From Centropus unirufus (taxonomy: Eukaryota; Chordata; Aves; Cuculiformes; Centropidae): a DNA stretch of 64,000 bases. The first letter of the stretch is position 1. Every line of letters begins with the position of its first letter. Shown here in pieces: positions 23,922 to 35,964 of this stretch. Where the stretch lies: assembly GCA_013397695.1 (NCBI GenBank), contig VYZI01000417.1, positions 254,443 to 318,442 on the forward strand. Reading direction: 5' to 3'. Under the pieces are notes generated by a model. That model was given only the letters and a program-made list of their open reading frames with translations, did no database searches and was not told the origin of the DNA. Made by a program: the position numbers and the translations under genes.

Positions 23922-24346
23922 CTGGAGCCCCTCTGCTCTGGGGACAGGCTGAGAGAGGTAGGATCGTTCAGCTTGGAGAGGAGAATGCTCTGGGGAGACC
24001 TTAGAGCAGCTTCCAGTACTGAAAGGGGCTGCAGGAAAGCTGGGGAGGGGCGCTTGATCAGGGAGTGCAGGGGCAGGACAAGGAGGGATGGTTTTAAGCT
24101 GAAAGACGGGAGATTGAGATGAGATTTTAGGGAGAAATGTTTTTCTGTGACGATGGGGAGGCCCTGGCTCAGGTTGCCCAGAGCAGTGGTGGCTGCCCCA
24201 TCCCTGGAGGTGTTCAAGGCCAGGCTGGATGGGGTTCGGAGCAACCTGATCCAGTGGGAGGTGTCCCTGCCGATGGCAGGGGGTGGGACTGGATGGGCTT
24301 TGATGTCCCTTCCACCCTTAAACCATTCTGTGATTCTCTGATTCTA
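23922..24346 (+). mobile_element. CR1 LINE 3' fragment (long copy)
   Basis: Runs from GGAGCCCCTCTGCTCTGGGG through CCTTAGAGCAGCTTCCAGTA and GGTGGCTGCCCCATCCCTGG to a terminal ACCATTCTGTGATTCTCTGA. One of the more complete copies of the common subtype here. Confidence 0.95.
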
Positions 24347-26858
24347 ACTTTATTTTTTTTTAATGGAAAGAAGTATGGAACCCTTCTCTTGTATCTGTAG
24401 CTTTTGGAAGTCTAACCAGTTGTGGCATGGATTTTCTTGGTTGCTGCTTACAGGAGGAACCCTATTCTGACTTCTTTTGACACCCAACTGCTTTTCACAT
24501 TGACAGAGCAGAAGTTTTAATAGAGGTGTGGGAAACCCCCAGTGCTTTCCCTTGGTGTTTGTGAGTGAGGTCACCTGCTGACCCTTCCCAACTTGCTCTT
24601 CCCCAGGTTTTTGTTGTGCATGGAGGCTGTTGGAGTGCTCAGGCTTCCCAGGGCAGGGAGGAACGCGTCAGCACAGCTGGGAAAAGATAATCATAACTGT
24701 TCATTTCAGGTATTTGTATGAATGCCTAAACAAAGGGAGAACCCCAGAGATGTTTGTGTTTAGCGCAGATAACATGAAGAAGGCAAACCAAATAGCCCAG
24801 AACCACCATGGCTCTTGAGAATCTCAGAGAAGTCTGTCCTTATTTCACACTGGTGCTGCACAAAATGGAGCATCTGTGGTGCTTACACTTGTGGTGTGTG
24901 AGAATCTGAATTTTTAGACATAGCGAAGAGGTTTCTATAGCGAGAGAATGCGCTGTAGGCAGCCTCCGGTGGAGTTAAATCAGGCCATCGCTCTTCCCTC
25001 CGTTACGTCTTCCCTCTTACTGCTCCTGGAGCAGCCTCCAAGGCATTCAAGGTGTGCTTGACCGTGGCTCCTTGGGAGCAAAGGGAGCTTGGCATGATCC
25101 AATCTGTGGGAACAAGCCCTCATCTCCAAGCAGGCCGCGTGTGTTGTACCCTCTTCCTGCTTCTGTAGCAAGGAGACGGCCTGGTTTGGAAACAGCAAAG
25201 TGAACATTTCCTCAAGTATGAAAACATTTCTAAGAGCTTCCCTGTCTTCTTGTGTGTGGCCCAAGAGCAGTGGGTGCTGTGGATCCATACCTGTTGCTGG
25301 GTGGGCTCTGAAGAACGTATTCTTGCTGCGCATTTAATCCAAGGACAGGTTGCATAAGGGGATAAAAGTGAATGGTCTCTAGTAAAGGAGTCGCTGCTAC
25401 AGAACATCTGGGCCTGCTTTGTGTGTACCAAAGCCATTACGTTTGTATTTAGAAGGCATTTATGCACGTATTAATATGTGCTTGTGCTGAACCCTTCTCT
25501 CTGGTTGCCAAATACGCAGCACTGCTGTTAAATGACCGTGTAAACCCCGTCCAGTGCATTTGCTTCTGTGTGAGATTAAATCCCTGCCTTCGTGTTTGTA
25601 TCAAACCGGTGCTTGCGCGGGGCCTTGTGCTGTCACTTGAGTTCAGGAGTGGGTTTGGACTATAAAGGCCTCATTAGGTGCTAATCATGCAGTCATGGCT
25701 CACCTTCAGTTTGTCCTGCAGCCGTGGTGCCCTGGGGGTTAGTGTCAGGGCCCGAAATGCTCAGATGCTCAGCGTGTGGAGGTTGGGGTTGGAGATGCTG
25801 GTTTAACCAAACGTTGTTCTTCCTCTGTATTTTAGAATGGCACCTCTTGAGAAAGCAAAGCCATGTTCTGTACCTTGGTGTGTTCGAGTGTCCCGCTGGG
25901 TTGTGTCACGGTCAGAGGTGTGGGCTGGTCCTCACTCCTGTGTGTTCTTTTGAGTTTGCCCACCTTGGGCTTTCAGAGAGTTGGGTGGGTTCACTCGATA
26001 AACGTGACCCAGATGGATCTTTTGGGAATAAGTCCTGTCTGCCTTGTCTCTTCAGGGAGTGAGGCTTCTCTTTCTGTTCACTGGTGGAATCTGTCAGGTC
26101 GAGATCCATTCAGACCAGTCAGTGGTTTCAGTTCTTTGTGGGTTTTTTCCTGTTAGAATGTCCAGTTTTCAGTTCCAGTCGATGATGACAGTGGTTTCTG
26201 AGTGGATTTCAACAGCCCCTGGAACTTCAGCTGTTGCCAAGGTTGGCATCTTTGTTTCATTTTGTTAAACAAAAGACAAAGTCCTTTGCTTTCTGCGGTT
26301 CTGAGGGCTTTGAAACTGCCGGGAACGAGCTCATCCTGTGCTCAATTCACCTTCCTGCTGCTCTTGGGAGCCAGGTACATCTGTGGAAGCTGAAGCCAAA
26401 AGCTTCAATGCAACCTCTCGCTAAGCTGAACAGGTGGGTGCTGCCAGAGCTGAGGGCCAAGGCACGGAGTTATCAGCTTTGTAGAATTTTTCCTGTTGTT
26501 TCATGAGTATTTTTTGGAGCTTTTGTGTTCAATTTCTGTCTCTGGTTGCCTTTTGTGGCTCTGCAAAGTATCAAACTTGTCTAGAGGGGCTGAAAGAGGG
26601 CGGTGGGACCGCTTGCCTGGCTTATCTGATCTGCTTGGGAGCCCTCAAAACAGGCCACAGGGGTTGTGTGCCATGGCTGTTAGTTTTTGGGCTTAGGAAT
26701 GAGTGCTGAAAGCTCTGCCTTCCCAGGAAAGTTAATGGTGCTTTCACTTGAAGGACTGGGCAGGGATTGGGCCTTGCTGGGACATCTTGTCACACCCAGA
26801 GGATGTGTGTGCCACCACCGTCTCAGAGGCTGTAAATCCCATTGCACTGAGAAATGTT

Positions 26859-27510
26859 ATCATAGAATCACAGAATGTCCTGAGTTGGAAGGGACCCAAC
26901 AAGCACCATCCATCCAACTCCTGGCCCTGCACGGGACACCCCCAACATTCACCCCATGGGGCTGAGGGCTTTGGCCAAGGGCTGCTAGAATATTGTCAGG
27001 CTGGGGCTGTGACTGCTTCCCTGCTCCACCACCCTCTGGGGGAAGAACCTTGTCCTAATGTCCAGCCTAACCCTGCCCTGGCACCTTCCTGCCATTCCTT
27101 AGGGTCCTGTCATTGGTCACCAGGGAGAAGAAATCAGCACCTGCTCCTCCTCCTCCTCCCCTTGTGAGGAAGCTGCAGAGCACAGTGAGGTCTCCTTTCA
27201 GTCTCCTCTTCCCCAGGCTGAACAGATCAAGTGTCTTCAGCCACCCCTCACACTCTTCCCCTCTAAACCCTTCACCCACCTCAGTGCCCTCCTCTGGACA
27301 CTCTCCAGTAGCTTTAGATCCTTTTTATCCTGATGCCCAAAATTGCCCCCAGTGTCCAAGGTGTGGAGCAGGGCAGGACAATCCCTTCCCTCCCCTGGCT
27401 GACGATGCCGTGCTGAATGCACCCAGGGCATGGTTGCCCCTCTTGGTTGCCAGGCCACCATTGTTCTCCTGTGTCTGCATGGCAGGGGCTGATCCACTTG
27501 TTCTGCTTAA
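26859..27510 (-). mobile_element. CR1 LINE 3' fragment, divergent subfamily
   Basis: Starts with ATCATAGAATCACAGAATGT and CCTGAGTTGGAAGGGACCCA, then CCTGCACGGGACACCCCCAA, and later AGGTCTCCTTTCAGTCTCCT and CCCTCCTCTGGACACTCTCC. Its 3' end differs from both commoner subtypes, so it represents a separate CR1 subfamily. At about 650 bp it reaches the C-terminal coding end of ORF2. Confidence 0.88.
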
Positions 27511-27717
27511 CCATGTGTGGTCACATGGATAGTCGCAGGTTCCTTAGATGTTTAATGAAACCATTTAGGCAAGTCGTGCTCCCTTGTCCCTGTTCCTCAG
27601 TGGAAGGAAAGGCAGGTGAGCAGCCATCACTTCTCAAGGCATGAAGTTCTACCAGGTCAGTTACTGTGAAGACTTCTAAAAGCAAAGAACAAATTACTGT
27701 AAATTAAAGGTTGTTGA

Positions 27718-28075
27718 GTGGTAGCAATTTCTGTAGGTAAAGAAACACCTTCTGAACACAGCAATAGCCATTTCTCGGGTCTTGACAAACACATTGAGCT
27801 CATTCAGGCCAGTGTCTCGCCAGATAAGCAGCTTTATTTTAGGACTCTAATGTTCTCTGAAGCTCCTACCAGCTCCAGTATGGATCTGAAATGCAGTTTC
27901 ATATCAATTGAACAATTATGCCTCCATGTCAGTGTAATTATAGGCCTGCCTTCGTCAGTTAAACCGACTAAATTAGTGTTAGCACAGCAGTATTTGAGTG
28001 ACTGGCACATAAATAAAATCACCTTATCTGTTCACATCTTTTGCCTTAAAAAGCTTGTTATCAAGTAATGAATTC
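27718..28075. promoter_or_regulatory. candidate conserved non-coding element
   Basis: Repeat-free, A+T-rich, high-complexity sequence containing homeodomain-like cores (GTAATTATAGG, CTAAATTAG, CAATTATG) between CR1-rich flanks. The look is typical of vertebrate developmental enhancers, but conservation cannot be tested here. A 117-codon open frame on + overlaps it and resembles nothing. Confidence 0.3.
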
Positions 28076-28431
28076 ATATCAGTCTGTGTGCTGTGTGGCC
28101 CTGGGCTGGATGCAGCCACCCGTGTGCTTTGGTGTGGAATCACTTGGGCTCTGAACAGTAGAGGCTGTACAACTTGTCCTTCTCTCTCACCGTGGCTACA
28201 GTGTCTTGGTCCAATCTTAGGGATTTGGTGGGGAATGAATTAGATTTTATCTACAGCGTGGGCTCACGCCTGGCCTTGGTGCTTGCTTTCATGTTTCATG
28301 GCTGCAGAATTTGTTGCAAACCTTTGATCCATCTTGGCTCCTTGTGAAATCCTGGAACAGCTTTCTTGCAGGATTGTCTGGAGTGAACAATTCCTTCTCA
28401 TTGTTCCTTCTTGCTGTTTGTGGAATAGCTA

Positions 28432-28656
28432 CAAATTGGAGAGGGGAAGATTTAGACCGAAAGAAGATTTCACCATGAGGTAGCCCTGGCCCAGGTTGCC
28501 CAGAGCAGTGGTGGCTGCCCCATCCCTGGAGGTGTTGAAGGCCAGGTTGGATGGGGCTTGGAGCAACCGGATCCAGTGGGAGGTGTTCCTGCCCATGACA
28601 GGGGATCAGACCTAGATGATCTTTAAGGGCCCTCCCAACCCAACCCACTCTGATTC
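28432..28656 (+). mobile_element. CR1 LINE 3'-end fragment
   Basis: CAAATTGGAGAGGGGAAGAT, GGTGGCTGCCCCATCCCTGG, GGAGCAACCGGATCCAGTGG and a degraded terminal CCCACTCTGATTCG. Confidence 0.93.
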
Positions 28657-28976
28657 GAACCCACCCACGGGGAGTTCTGTGCTACAATCACCCTTGTGCA
28701 GGAAAGCGGAAAGTGTGTCTGCTTCATTAGTTGTTTCATTAGTTTCTGATTTCCCTCATGAAATTTTACCTTGAAATCAGAGCATTGTGTTTTGATGAAT
28801 TGGACTTTAAATTTTGAGAACGGTGGAACAGTTTCCTTGCAAGCAGAGGATTAGCAGGGTCACTTGTCATTTGTTGAAGGCAACCAAGTTACTTGCTGCT
28901 TGCTTTAGACTTAATATACTTTAGAGTGTATTGCAGGCCTTTTTTTTGCACAGTTTGGCTCATTCATGAGAACGAA

Positions 28977-29388
28977 TCTTATGAGGAGCGGCTGAGGGAG
29001 CAGGGGTTGTTCAGCCTGGGGAAGAGGAGGCCGAGGGGAGAGCTCATCCCTGCCTCCAAGTGCCTGGAAGGAAGGTGTGGAGAGGTGGGTGCTGGTGTCT
29101 TCTCCCAAGTGAAAGGTGATAGAACGAGGGGGAATGGCCTCAAGCTGCTCCAGGGCAGGGTTAGATTGGACATTAGGAAAAAGGGCGTCAGATGGGACAT
29201 CAGGAAAAAATTCTTCATGGAAAGGTTTCTCAGGCCCTGGCAGAGGCTGGTGGTGGAGTCCTCATCACTGGAGGAGTTTAGTAGACAGGCAGATGAGGTG
29301 CTCAGGGACCTTGTTCACTAACAGGCAGGTATGGTTGGACTCGACCTTAAAGGTCTTTTCCAACCTGAGGATTCTGTGTCTGTATGAT
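28977..29388 (+). mobile_element. CR1 LINE 3' fragment with a small internal duplication
   Basis: Starts at the ORF2 C-terminal zone (TATGAGGAGCGGCTGAGGGA), passes GAGCTCATCCCTGCCTCCAA and ends TGGTTGGACTCGACCTTAAA plus ATTCTGTGTCTGTATGA. Around 29163-29210 a segment of the form GA-GGACATCAGGAAAAA occurs twice with variations. Confidence 0.93.
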
Positions 29389-30321
29389 TTTTAGTGCCAG
29401 TGCCAAGTTACTGAACTGCTAAAAAAAAAATTCCTGGGGAGTGGGAGATTGGGAAGAACACGACTCAGCACTCGGGGTTTGTTGCATTCTCTTCTCATCT
29501 GGTTTATATTGAACATTTAATGAAATCAAACTGTTGAGAGCAGGGGTAAGAGGGAGGGAGGAGCACTTTCCCCTCCAGCTCAGCCCTGTCCTGGTTATGC
29601 CCTTTGGAAGGATTCTTGGGTTATTTGGGCAAAACTTAGGTTGGCTTAAAACTTAGATGCCAGAATTTGATCACATCAGCCCAACGCTTCAGCCACTCTG
29701 TTTTGGTCTGGAACTTGGCAAGTGGCTGCAGTGGAAACCCGTGACAAAGGGCAGGGTGGGGATTGCTTGGTCTCATCACAAGGTGACTTGGAAAGAGGGA
29801 ACGGGGACTGCTGCCTGCCAGTCTCTCCCCTCATTGTCCTCCCCTTGTACCACAAACTGCTGCCTTGAGCCACACACGAGGTATTTCTACTAAAAGAAGT
29901 TATTAAGACTTAAGAAGATGCTGAAAAAGAGACTTTTAGATGAGAAATGATGTAGAGAAGCCTGCTGCTGGGCTGCAGCTCTGAGGAGTCGCACCGATCC
30001 GATAGGACTGAAAGGAAGGATCAAAGTGCCAGATCCTCCTCCTCCTGCTGTCTCTAGATGGCAATTAAATCACTCGCTGCTCCTTGGAGCTGTCTCCCCT
30101 GCGGGGATAAAGGCTTTTTGGCAGCCCACGTTGGGAATAAACTTATCTACAGGGAAAGCAGAGAGGGATTTTTTCCTTCCTGGGATCACTAATAGGAACA
30201 ACTTTCTTCCTCAAGGTTTGCCAGGGTATTCCAGGGAACAGCTGCTCGACAGATTCCTGCTGGGATGCTCTGGCTGGTCCAACTGAAAACCAAACCATGT
30301 GGGCTGACCCGGGAGAGGCCT

Positions 30322-30380
30322 TGAATAGAATGATTTGCTTGGAAAAGGCCTTTGAGATCATCAAGTCCAACCGTTGTTGC
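30322..30380 (-). mobile_element. CR1 LINE 3'-terminal stub
   Basis: GCTTGGAAAAGGCCTTTGAG and ATCATCAAGTCCAACCG are the reverse complement of the terminus of the second CR1 subtype. Confidence 0.75.
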
Positions 30381-30667
30381 TGTCGGTTGTCTCCAACACT
30401 GATAAGGTTGATAAGAAATTGCTCAGCTCTTTGCTATACATGACTGAAAATAATTGTGTTCTAATAAGTAAAATGGAAATTGAGCTGAAATCCTGTCTGG
30501 AAGGGCAGAGCGCATCCAGGTCAGTGTTGGAGGGGAAATTACTTTCTTTCTGAGTATGCAAATTGGATGCAAATGTTGTGCCGGCCATTATTGAATGCAC
30601 AGAAATCTGTTTTATTTCATTATGTATTGAAAATAGAGACAAGCTTTTCAAACCAAGTCATTAGTGG

Positions 30668-30879
30668 CTTCAAGGGGAAGATTTGAATTAGACTATAAGA
30701 AGAAATTCTTCACCATGAGGGTGGGAAGGCCCTGCCCAGGTTGCCCAGAGCAGTGGTGGCTGCCCCATCCCTGGAAGGGTTCAAGGACAGGTTGAATGGG
30801 GCTTTGAGCAACCGGATCCGGTGGGAGGTGTCCCTGCCCATGGCAAGGGGTGTGGAACTGGATGGGCTTTGGGGACCTG
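30668..30879 (+). mobile_element. CR1 LINE 3'-end fragment
   Basis: AAGAAATTCTTCACCATGAG, CAGTGGTGGCTGCCCCATCC and GGTGTCCCTGCCCATGGCAA; it lacks the terminal 8-base repeats. Confidence 0.92.
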
Positions 30880-30921
30880 GTGTCCAAGTGCCCACAGCAG
30901 CAGCAATCACAGGGGCAGTTT

Positions 30922-31003
30922 TGCTCAGGGATGGTTTAGCAGTGGACAGGTATGGTTGGATGCAATGATCCCAAAGGTCTTTTACAACCAATCATTTCCA
31001 TGA
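30922..31003 (+). mobile_element. CR1 LINE 3'-terminal stub (second subtype)
   Basis: GCTCAGGGATGGTTTAGCAG, GGACAGGTATGGTTGGATGC and CCCAAAGGTCTTTTACAACC. It lies 40 bases after a copy of the other subtype, in the same orientation. Confidence 0.85.
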
Positions 31004-32063
31004 GCATCTGATTTTCCCCTTTTATCGCTCTTCCATCAGCAAAGACTCATTAGGGAGCTGAGGCAGCGCTGAAAGCTGCCTCCCTTGTGTTTTGGGTGCA
31101 GTCCAGCTGTGTTGAATCTGACCGTTATTCATTCCAGGAGCTCCATGGATCAATAGCACTGCAGCACTTCAAACATTTTAGTCCGAGGGAGACTTGAGCT
31201 CAGCCTGCTCTCTGCAGCGTTACGTCGCCGCTGGGCCACTTCCAGCACGTGAATCAGCCTCTGGCACGGCCACCATTGGTAGGAATTAAAGCTGGGGAGC
31301 AGATCGTGCCCAGAGCACCCGTTTTTCCTCCCTCCCAATACAAGTTTTCTGAAGTTTGCTCCTCAGCTCAGTGCCCTGGCCCTTCCCATCTCAGCCCAAG
31401 AGGGGCAGGAGGCTGGAGAAGCTTGTGTGGTTGGAGCAGTGCTTTCTCTTCAGACAGCTTTGATGTTATAATAGTATGCTTCCACTATTTGCAAATACAA
31501 GGTTTTAGAGTAAAATTCAGCTTCCCTTGAGCTGAACTGGTCACAGGAGGCGAGCACAGAGAAGCTCACTCAGTGCAGCATTGCTCACCCTCTTCCACCT
31601 CTTTTTAGCCTGCGAGAAACCAGTGCTTTACACAGACAGCAAATTCCATCCTCAGACAGAGGAGGCTTTAAAGTGTACAATGGGGAGAGGACAAATCTGG
31701 GGAGAAAAGGTAGTTTTAAGCAAACCATGGTTGGACTCCGCTCAGGATGTGCACAATGACTGAGGAGAAGCCGGGCACGTGGCCCTGGTGTCTGTTGTAT
31801 CTGTAACGATGAAGCATGTGAGTCTGTGGTCATGGTTTGTGCTGGTGCTGTTTGGGGCGCCACGTGTGTTTCTGTAACGTGTGGAAGGCACCAATGCCAG
31901 GAGAGGCACCCAGGATGGTCAGTTCATCGTTCCTGCTGTGGGAAGCAGTTGCTGTTTCCTCCAGCATCTTCTATGTTTGTAGGTAGGTTGGTTTCTCGTG
32001 TACCTTCATGTACACACACAGAGGTGCAGGGGTAGGTGTTGTACTCAGACCACAGAATGAGAA

Positions 32064-32513
32064 TCCCTCACTCCAGGAAGGGCACAGAGGGGCTGGAGGA
32101 AGTCCAGAGAAGAGCAACAAAGCTGGGGAAGCGGCTGGAAAAAAAGTCTTATGAGGAGCAGCTGAGGGACGTGGGGTTGTCTGGCCTGGAGAATAGGAGG
32201 CTGCAGGGAGACCTCGTTGCTCTCTGCAACTCTAGGAAAGGAGGTTGTAGCAAGGTGGGTGTTGGTCTCTTCCAACAAGTGACAGGATGAGAGGCACTGG
32301 CCTCAAGTTACACCAGGGGAGGGTTGGATTGGGTATTGGCAAAAGTTTCTTCACCAAAGGAGTGGTGAAACCCTGACAATACCTGGAAGAATTAAAAAAC
32401 CCTGTGGCTGGGGCACTTCAGGCCGTGGGTTAGCAGGCACGGTGGGGGTGGGCTGATGGTTGGACTGGATGAGCCTTGAGGGCTTATCCAGCCTCGGTGA
32501 TTCTGGCTCTTTG
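32064..32513 (+). mobile_element. CR1 LINE fragment, ORF2 C-terminus and 3' end
   Basis: The + frame begins with a typical ORF2 C-terminal stretch (Arg/Lys-rich, with a YEEQLRD-type block), then GACAGGATGAGAGGCACTGG and a diverged 3' end GGTTGGACTGGATGAGCCTT. Confidence 0.88.
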
Positions 32514-34070
32514 AGTTCAACTCTACCAAAATACGTGCCTGGACCATCATTGTCAATCAGGTTGTTAGGTGTTAGCAAGCCTTTGTTAGTGAAACACACC
32601 TTTCAGAGCTAAAACTCATTTTAGTAGATGAAGCATTTTGCTAATCCACAATAATTTCCTTTCATCAGTGCCTTTTGATCTAAACTAAACCTTCTTTTAA
32701 TTAAAATACTACCTCTTCTCTCTAAACCAGGTGAAATAAAATGGCAGAAAATGGAATAGAAATAGGAAGTTGAGCAGGATGAACTGAAGCACGGTGTGAA
32801 CAGAGACACAGTGATTGCTTGGGAGCAGTAAACACACCCTGCTTCCTTTGTTTCCTTTCCCTCTGGTAGCAGGGATGTTTGGTGTTGCTCACAAGCAGCA
32901 CCAGGGCTGATCCTCATGCTCCGAGCCCATGTACAGAATCATCAGCCACCAGCAGCTCCTGGTGTTTGAAGTGGTGTCTGTGTTGGAGGGGACTGCTCGT
33001 TCCAGCCTCTGGAATGACCCCTTCAGGAATCACTGACACAAAGTTTGAGGAACATAGTGACCCAGACTCTTGGTTCCTGTTCCTTGGGTGGGCACGCTCT
33101 CAGCTTCCGTTGCTAAGGAGGCTCTTGAGGAGCCGCCCTGCGGGCTGCCCACCAGTGCAGCTCTGACCCTGTCCTGGCCCTGGGTGAGCATGACCAGGCT
33201 GCAGCCCATTCCTCTGGTCTGAATTCGTGTCTGCTTAGGGCTGCTCTTCCATTCATCCCTAGCGTTAGGTGACCAGGTCACTTCTGTCATCAGAGGAGGG
33301 AGAATGTGGCATTTCCTGCTGCTGAGGAAGCAGCGCTGCTGGGGCTCAGCAGCATTTTGGATTTTATCCACTGTGTCTCTTCCAGTATCAGAAGCCACCT
33401 TTGGGTTAATAATGAGGCAATCCTGAACTCCAGAGAGCACAGTCCCTCCTTTCCAGAGGGATGGTGTCCCTCAAACATGCACTTTTCCAAGAAACACATA
33501 CTGAGCAGTTTTTAACCAAATGCTCATCCTGAGGTCTTTGATTTGCCTGTGCTCCCAAGAGGACGTTCAGGATTGACGTGGAAAGGCGCTTTGATAAAAA
33601 GACCAGCGTTGCCCTTTAACGTTTGCCCAAACCCCAGCAAAGGAGATTTCTGAATCGATGGCAGCGTCAATTGCTGTTCATTCCAGTTGAAACTAAGGGC
33701 AAAATATGGATCTGTCAGGGTAATCTTCGTTCTGGGCAGCAGGCAGGAGTGCTTAATTCTTTTACTGAAAACCCTTCCTTCATGTAATCGGGTTATGGAT
33801 GAATTAGGACGGTGTTTTGTCTTTGTCAGGTTAAGAATAACTGAAATAAAAGAAACGATTGCTTGGTGGCTTTTCGCCCTCTGCAGTGGTGGGGAGGCAG
33901 CATTGACTCAGCCTTTCAAAGTGAACTCGGGTCTCTCAGGCCTCTCGCCTGGTGGTGACTTGTGTTTTTAAGGCTTAAGTTGTGCTTTATAGGGACTGAA
34001 AGCATAAATACTGTAAAATTATGTGTGTGGGTAAACATGCAGCACAGCGAGAATTGACCACGTTGGTAAC

Positions 34071-34162
34071 ACAGAATCATGGAATGGTTTGGGTTGGAAG
34101 GGGCCTCAAAGCCCATCCAGTTTCAACCCTGGGTAGGGGCACTTCCCACTGGGCCAGGTTCT
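34071..34162 (-). mobile_element. CR1 LINE 3'-end stub
   Basis: ACAGAATCATGGAATGGTTT, GGGGCCTCAAAGCCCATCCA and CTTCCCACTGGGCCAGG. It is followed directly by a 24-base segment (34163-34186) that recurs after another CR1 stub at 36995-37018. Confidence 0.88.
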
Positions 34163-34186
34163 CTGGACTCAGGGTGGTGTTGATCC
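34163..34186. repeat. 24-base segment shared with 36995-37018
   Basis: The sequence starts CTGGACTCAGGGTGGTGTTG and is identical over 24 bases with the second copy. It continues with one mismatch for a further few bases. Both copies follow the internal end of a minus-strand CR1 stub. Confidence 0.85.
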
Positions 34187-34189
34187 TGG

Positions 34190-34375
34190 TGGGAAAAAAT
34201 TCTCCATGGAATGGGTTCTCAGGCCCTGGCAGAGGCTGCGCAGGTGGAGTCCCCATCCCTGGGGGGGTTTAAAAGCTGGGCAGGTGAGGTGCTCAGGGAT
34301 GGTTCAGTAGCAGAAAGGTATGGTTGGACTCCATGATCTCAAGGATCTTCTCCAACCAAACGATTCTCTGACTCT
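34190..34375 (+). mobile_element. CR1 LINE 3'-end fragment (GGTTTAAAA subtype)
   Basis: GGAAAAAATTCTCCATGGAA, GGAGTCCCCATCCCTGGG, GGTTTAAAAGCTGGGCAGG, GGTATGGTTGGACTCCATGA and a terminal GATTCTCTGACTCTA. Confidence 0.92.
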
Positions 34376-35805
34376 ACAATCTAATACTCATCCTGGCTTT
34401 CCATCGTACCTTTTCTTCCTCCTCAGCTCAGCTCTCCTGGGATGGATCCTGAAGGGAAGGAGGGCCAGGAGGGTGTTCAACACCTGGTGCAGAGGGATGG
34501 GCTGATTCTTTGCCCATATTCAGCCTCATAGCCACTTTTTCTTGAAAACCACTCCCTAACCTTTATCTTTGCTTCACCATCCCCTTTTAAAAATTCCTGG
34601 GATCATTTCTGCCCCAGCTTAGCTCACCAGAGCCGCTCCTTGGGTGCAGCCATTCTGGTTTCCCATCACCAGAATCGCTGCTCCTTCTCCCTTGGCAGCG
34701 CCAACCTCGCAGCCAGCATGGAGGCTCCTCAAAAGCATGAGTTGATGGGAGCCTCCAAGGGCAGCGTGTGACCTCTTGGGCTTTTATTACAGGAGATGCA
34801 TGAGAACAAACGCCCCCCGTCTTCAGGTTCAGATCCCAAATGGAATTTGCAGGACAGAGCTCTGTAAATATCAAGGATGGTGTGAAGGTGGCAGGGGGGA
34901 AGGGGCAAAGCACGTGCCCCCATGCACGGGGCAGCTCTGCACATCGGCCTCGCACTCCAATGGGCACCGAGTTGAACTTGGAATGTGATCTAATCTCTGC
35001 CTGTAATACTCGCTTGTCCTTCTCTGGCTTGGCAGGAATATCTGTTTGAAACCTTTTATTAATGAGTGTTTTAGCAATTATTTGATTACAAGCAAATGTT
35101 GCACAGGGCTTTGTTTCTTTTACCACTCTGACTGTTAAGACCTGGGGGTCAATCCCCTCTCGCAGGCCCTGGGGCTCTGCACTGCTTTGTTCCTGCTGGT
35201 CTTACCTTTTCCCTGTGCTTTATTTAAGTCTCTTGAATCTTGTCTGGGTTTGCCGGGGTAACAGCAGAGCGCTCATGTTTTTCTCTTGGGCAGCACAAGC
35301 TTTACTCTGACTTTTCATGTTGAACCCCAGCTTTGTTTGGTCAGACATTCAGAACGGGTTGAAATTGAATTGTTTTGGTCCAAAGGAAACAATTACTGCA
35401 CAGAGAATTTGTGTATTGGCTCAAAATACTTTGAGTTTTTGTCTATTTGCTTCAAATATTTCAAGTTTCTGAAAGCCTGACGGGCTCTGAGCATCTCGCT
35501 GATCGCAGCTTCTCTGCGGTTGCTGAACCAGGCCCATTTGCTTCCTATAAAACAATTTATTTCATAAAGTAGGAAAAAAAACGAAGCATTTCAGAGGATT
35601 GAGAATGTGCCTGGCTGCCTGTGCGCTGTAAAGCAGAACCGTGCAGCCCGAGAGCTTTAACCAGAGCCATCTCGGCTGTAAAGAATGCAGATAACTCTTT
35701 TTTTCTGACCAAAAAAACCCAGAAAAAGGGGTAACCTGATCTGAGTCTGACAGTGTCATACGTTAAGTGCTTCCATCTGGTGCCTGCTATTTCCCTTACT
35801 CATGA

Positions 35806-35853
35806 CCTCTCTTTCTCTCTCTCTTTCCCTCTCTCTCCCCCCCTCCTCCTTAG
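35806..35853 (+). promoter_or_regulatory. TANC2: 3' splice site of exon C with a 46-base pure pyrimidine tract
   Basis: Bases 35806-35851 are only C or T, rich in CTCTCT and TTCTCT, and are followed by the AG acceptor. A likely branch site (CTCAT) lies just upstream. Such CU repeats are known binding sites of polypyrimidine tract-binding proteins. Confidence 0.75.
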
Positions 35854-35964
35854 CCCCTTTGAGGAAAGCAAAGTTTGTTGAGAGCCCTCGAATCCCTGAG
35901 TCCGAGCTTGGCTCGCCAACGCTTTCTGCTGCCCAGAAGCTGGACGTGGAGGCGTACGGGCCCG
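35854..35964 (+). CDS. TANC2: TANC2 coding exon C (partial gene)
   Basis: A 111-base exon with donor CCCG|GTAAGC. With the base carried from exon B it encodes APLRKAKFVESPRIPESEL, then GSPTLSAAQKLDVEAYGP. The basic LRKAKFVESPR block corresponds to a similar basic VRKPKYVESPR-type block in TANC1, so this part is conserved between paralogues, while the rest fits TANC2. The segment is disordered-looking, with two Ser-Pro sites (ESPR and GSPT) that could be proline-directed kinase targets (inference). The phase is 1 on both sides, so skipping removes 37 residues without a frameshift. The long CU tract before it suggests regulated splicing. Confidence 0.93.

Larger units (their letters stand above)
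17069..35853 (+). other. TANC2: TANC2 intron B-C (about 18.8 kb)
   Basis: The largest visible intron. It holds a five-fold GATA-motif cluster at 18645-18687, a CpG-rich block at 22023-22412, a candidate conserved element at 27718-28075, 12 CR1 pieces between 19.4 and 34.4 kb and the pyrimidine tract before exon C. The spans 17069-18640, 19690-21290, 22420-23920, 24350-26858, 31010-32060 and 34380-35800 show no recognisable repeat or gene. Confidence 0.85.

Noticed and set aside
29420..29430. short A-run, and others near 43881 and 46471, as tails of processed pseudogenes
   Set aside because: No coding-like sequence precedes them on either strand, and no target-site duplications are visible.
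34587..35126. 179-codon open frame on -
   Set aside because: No similarity recognised and no supporting signals; likely chance.
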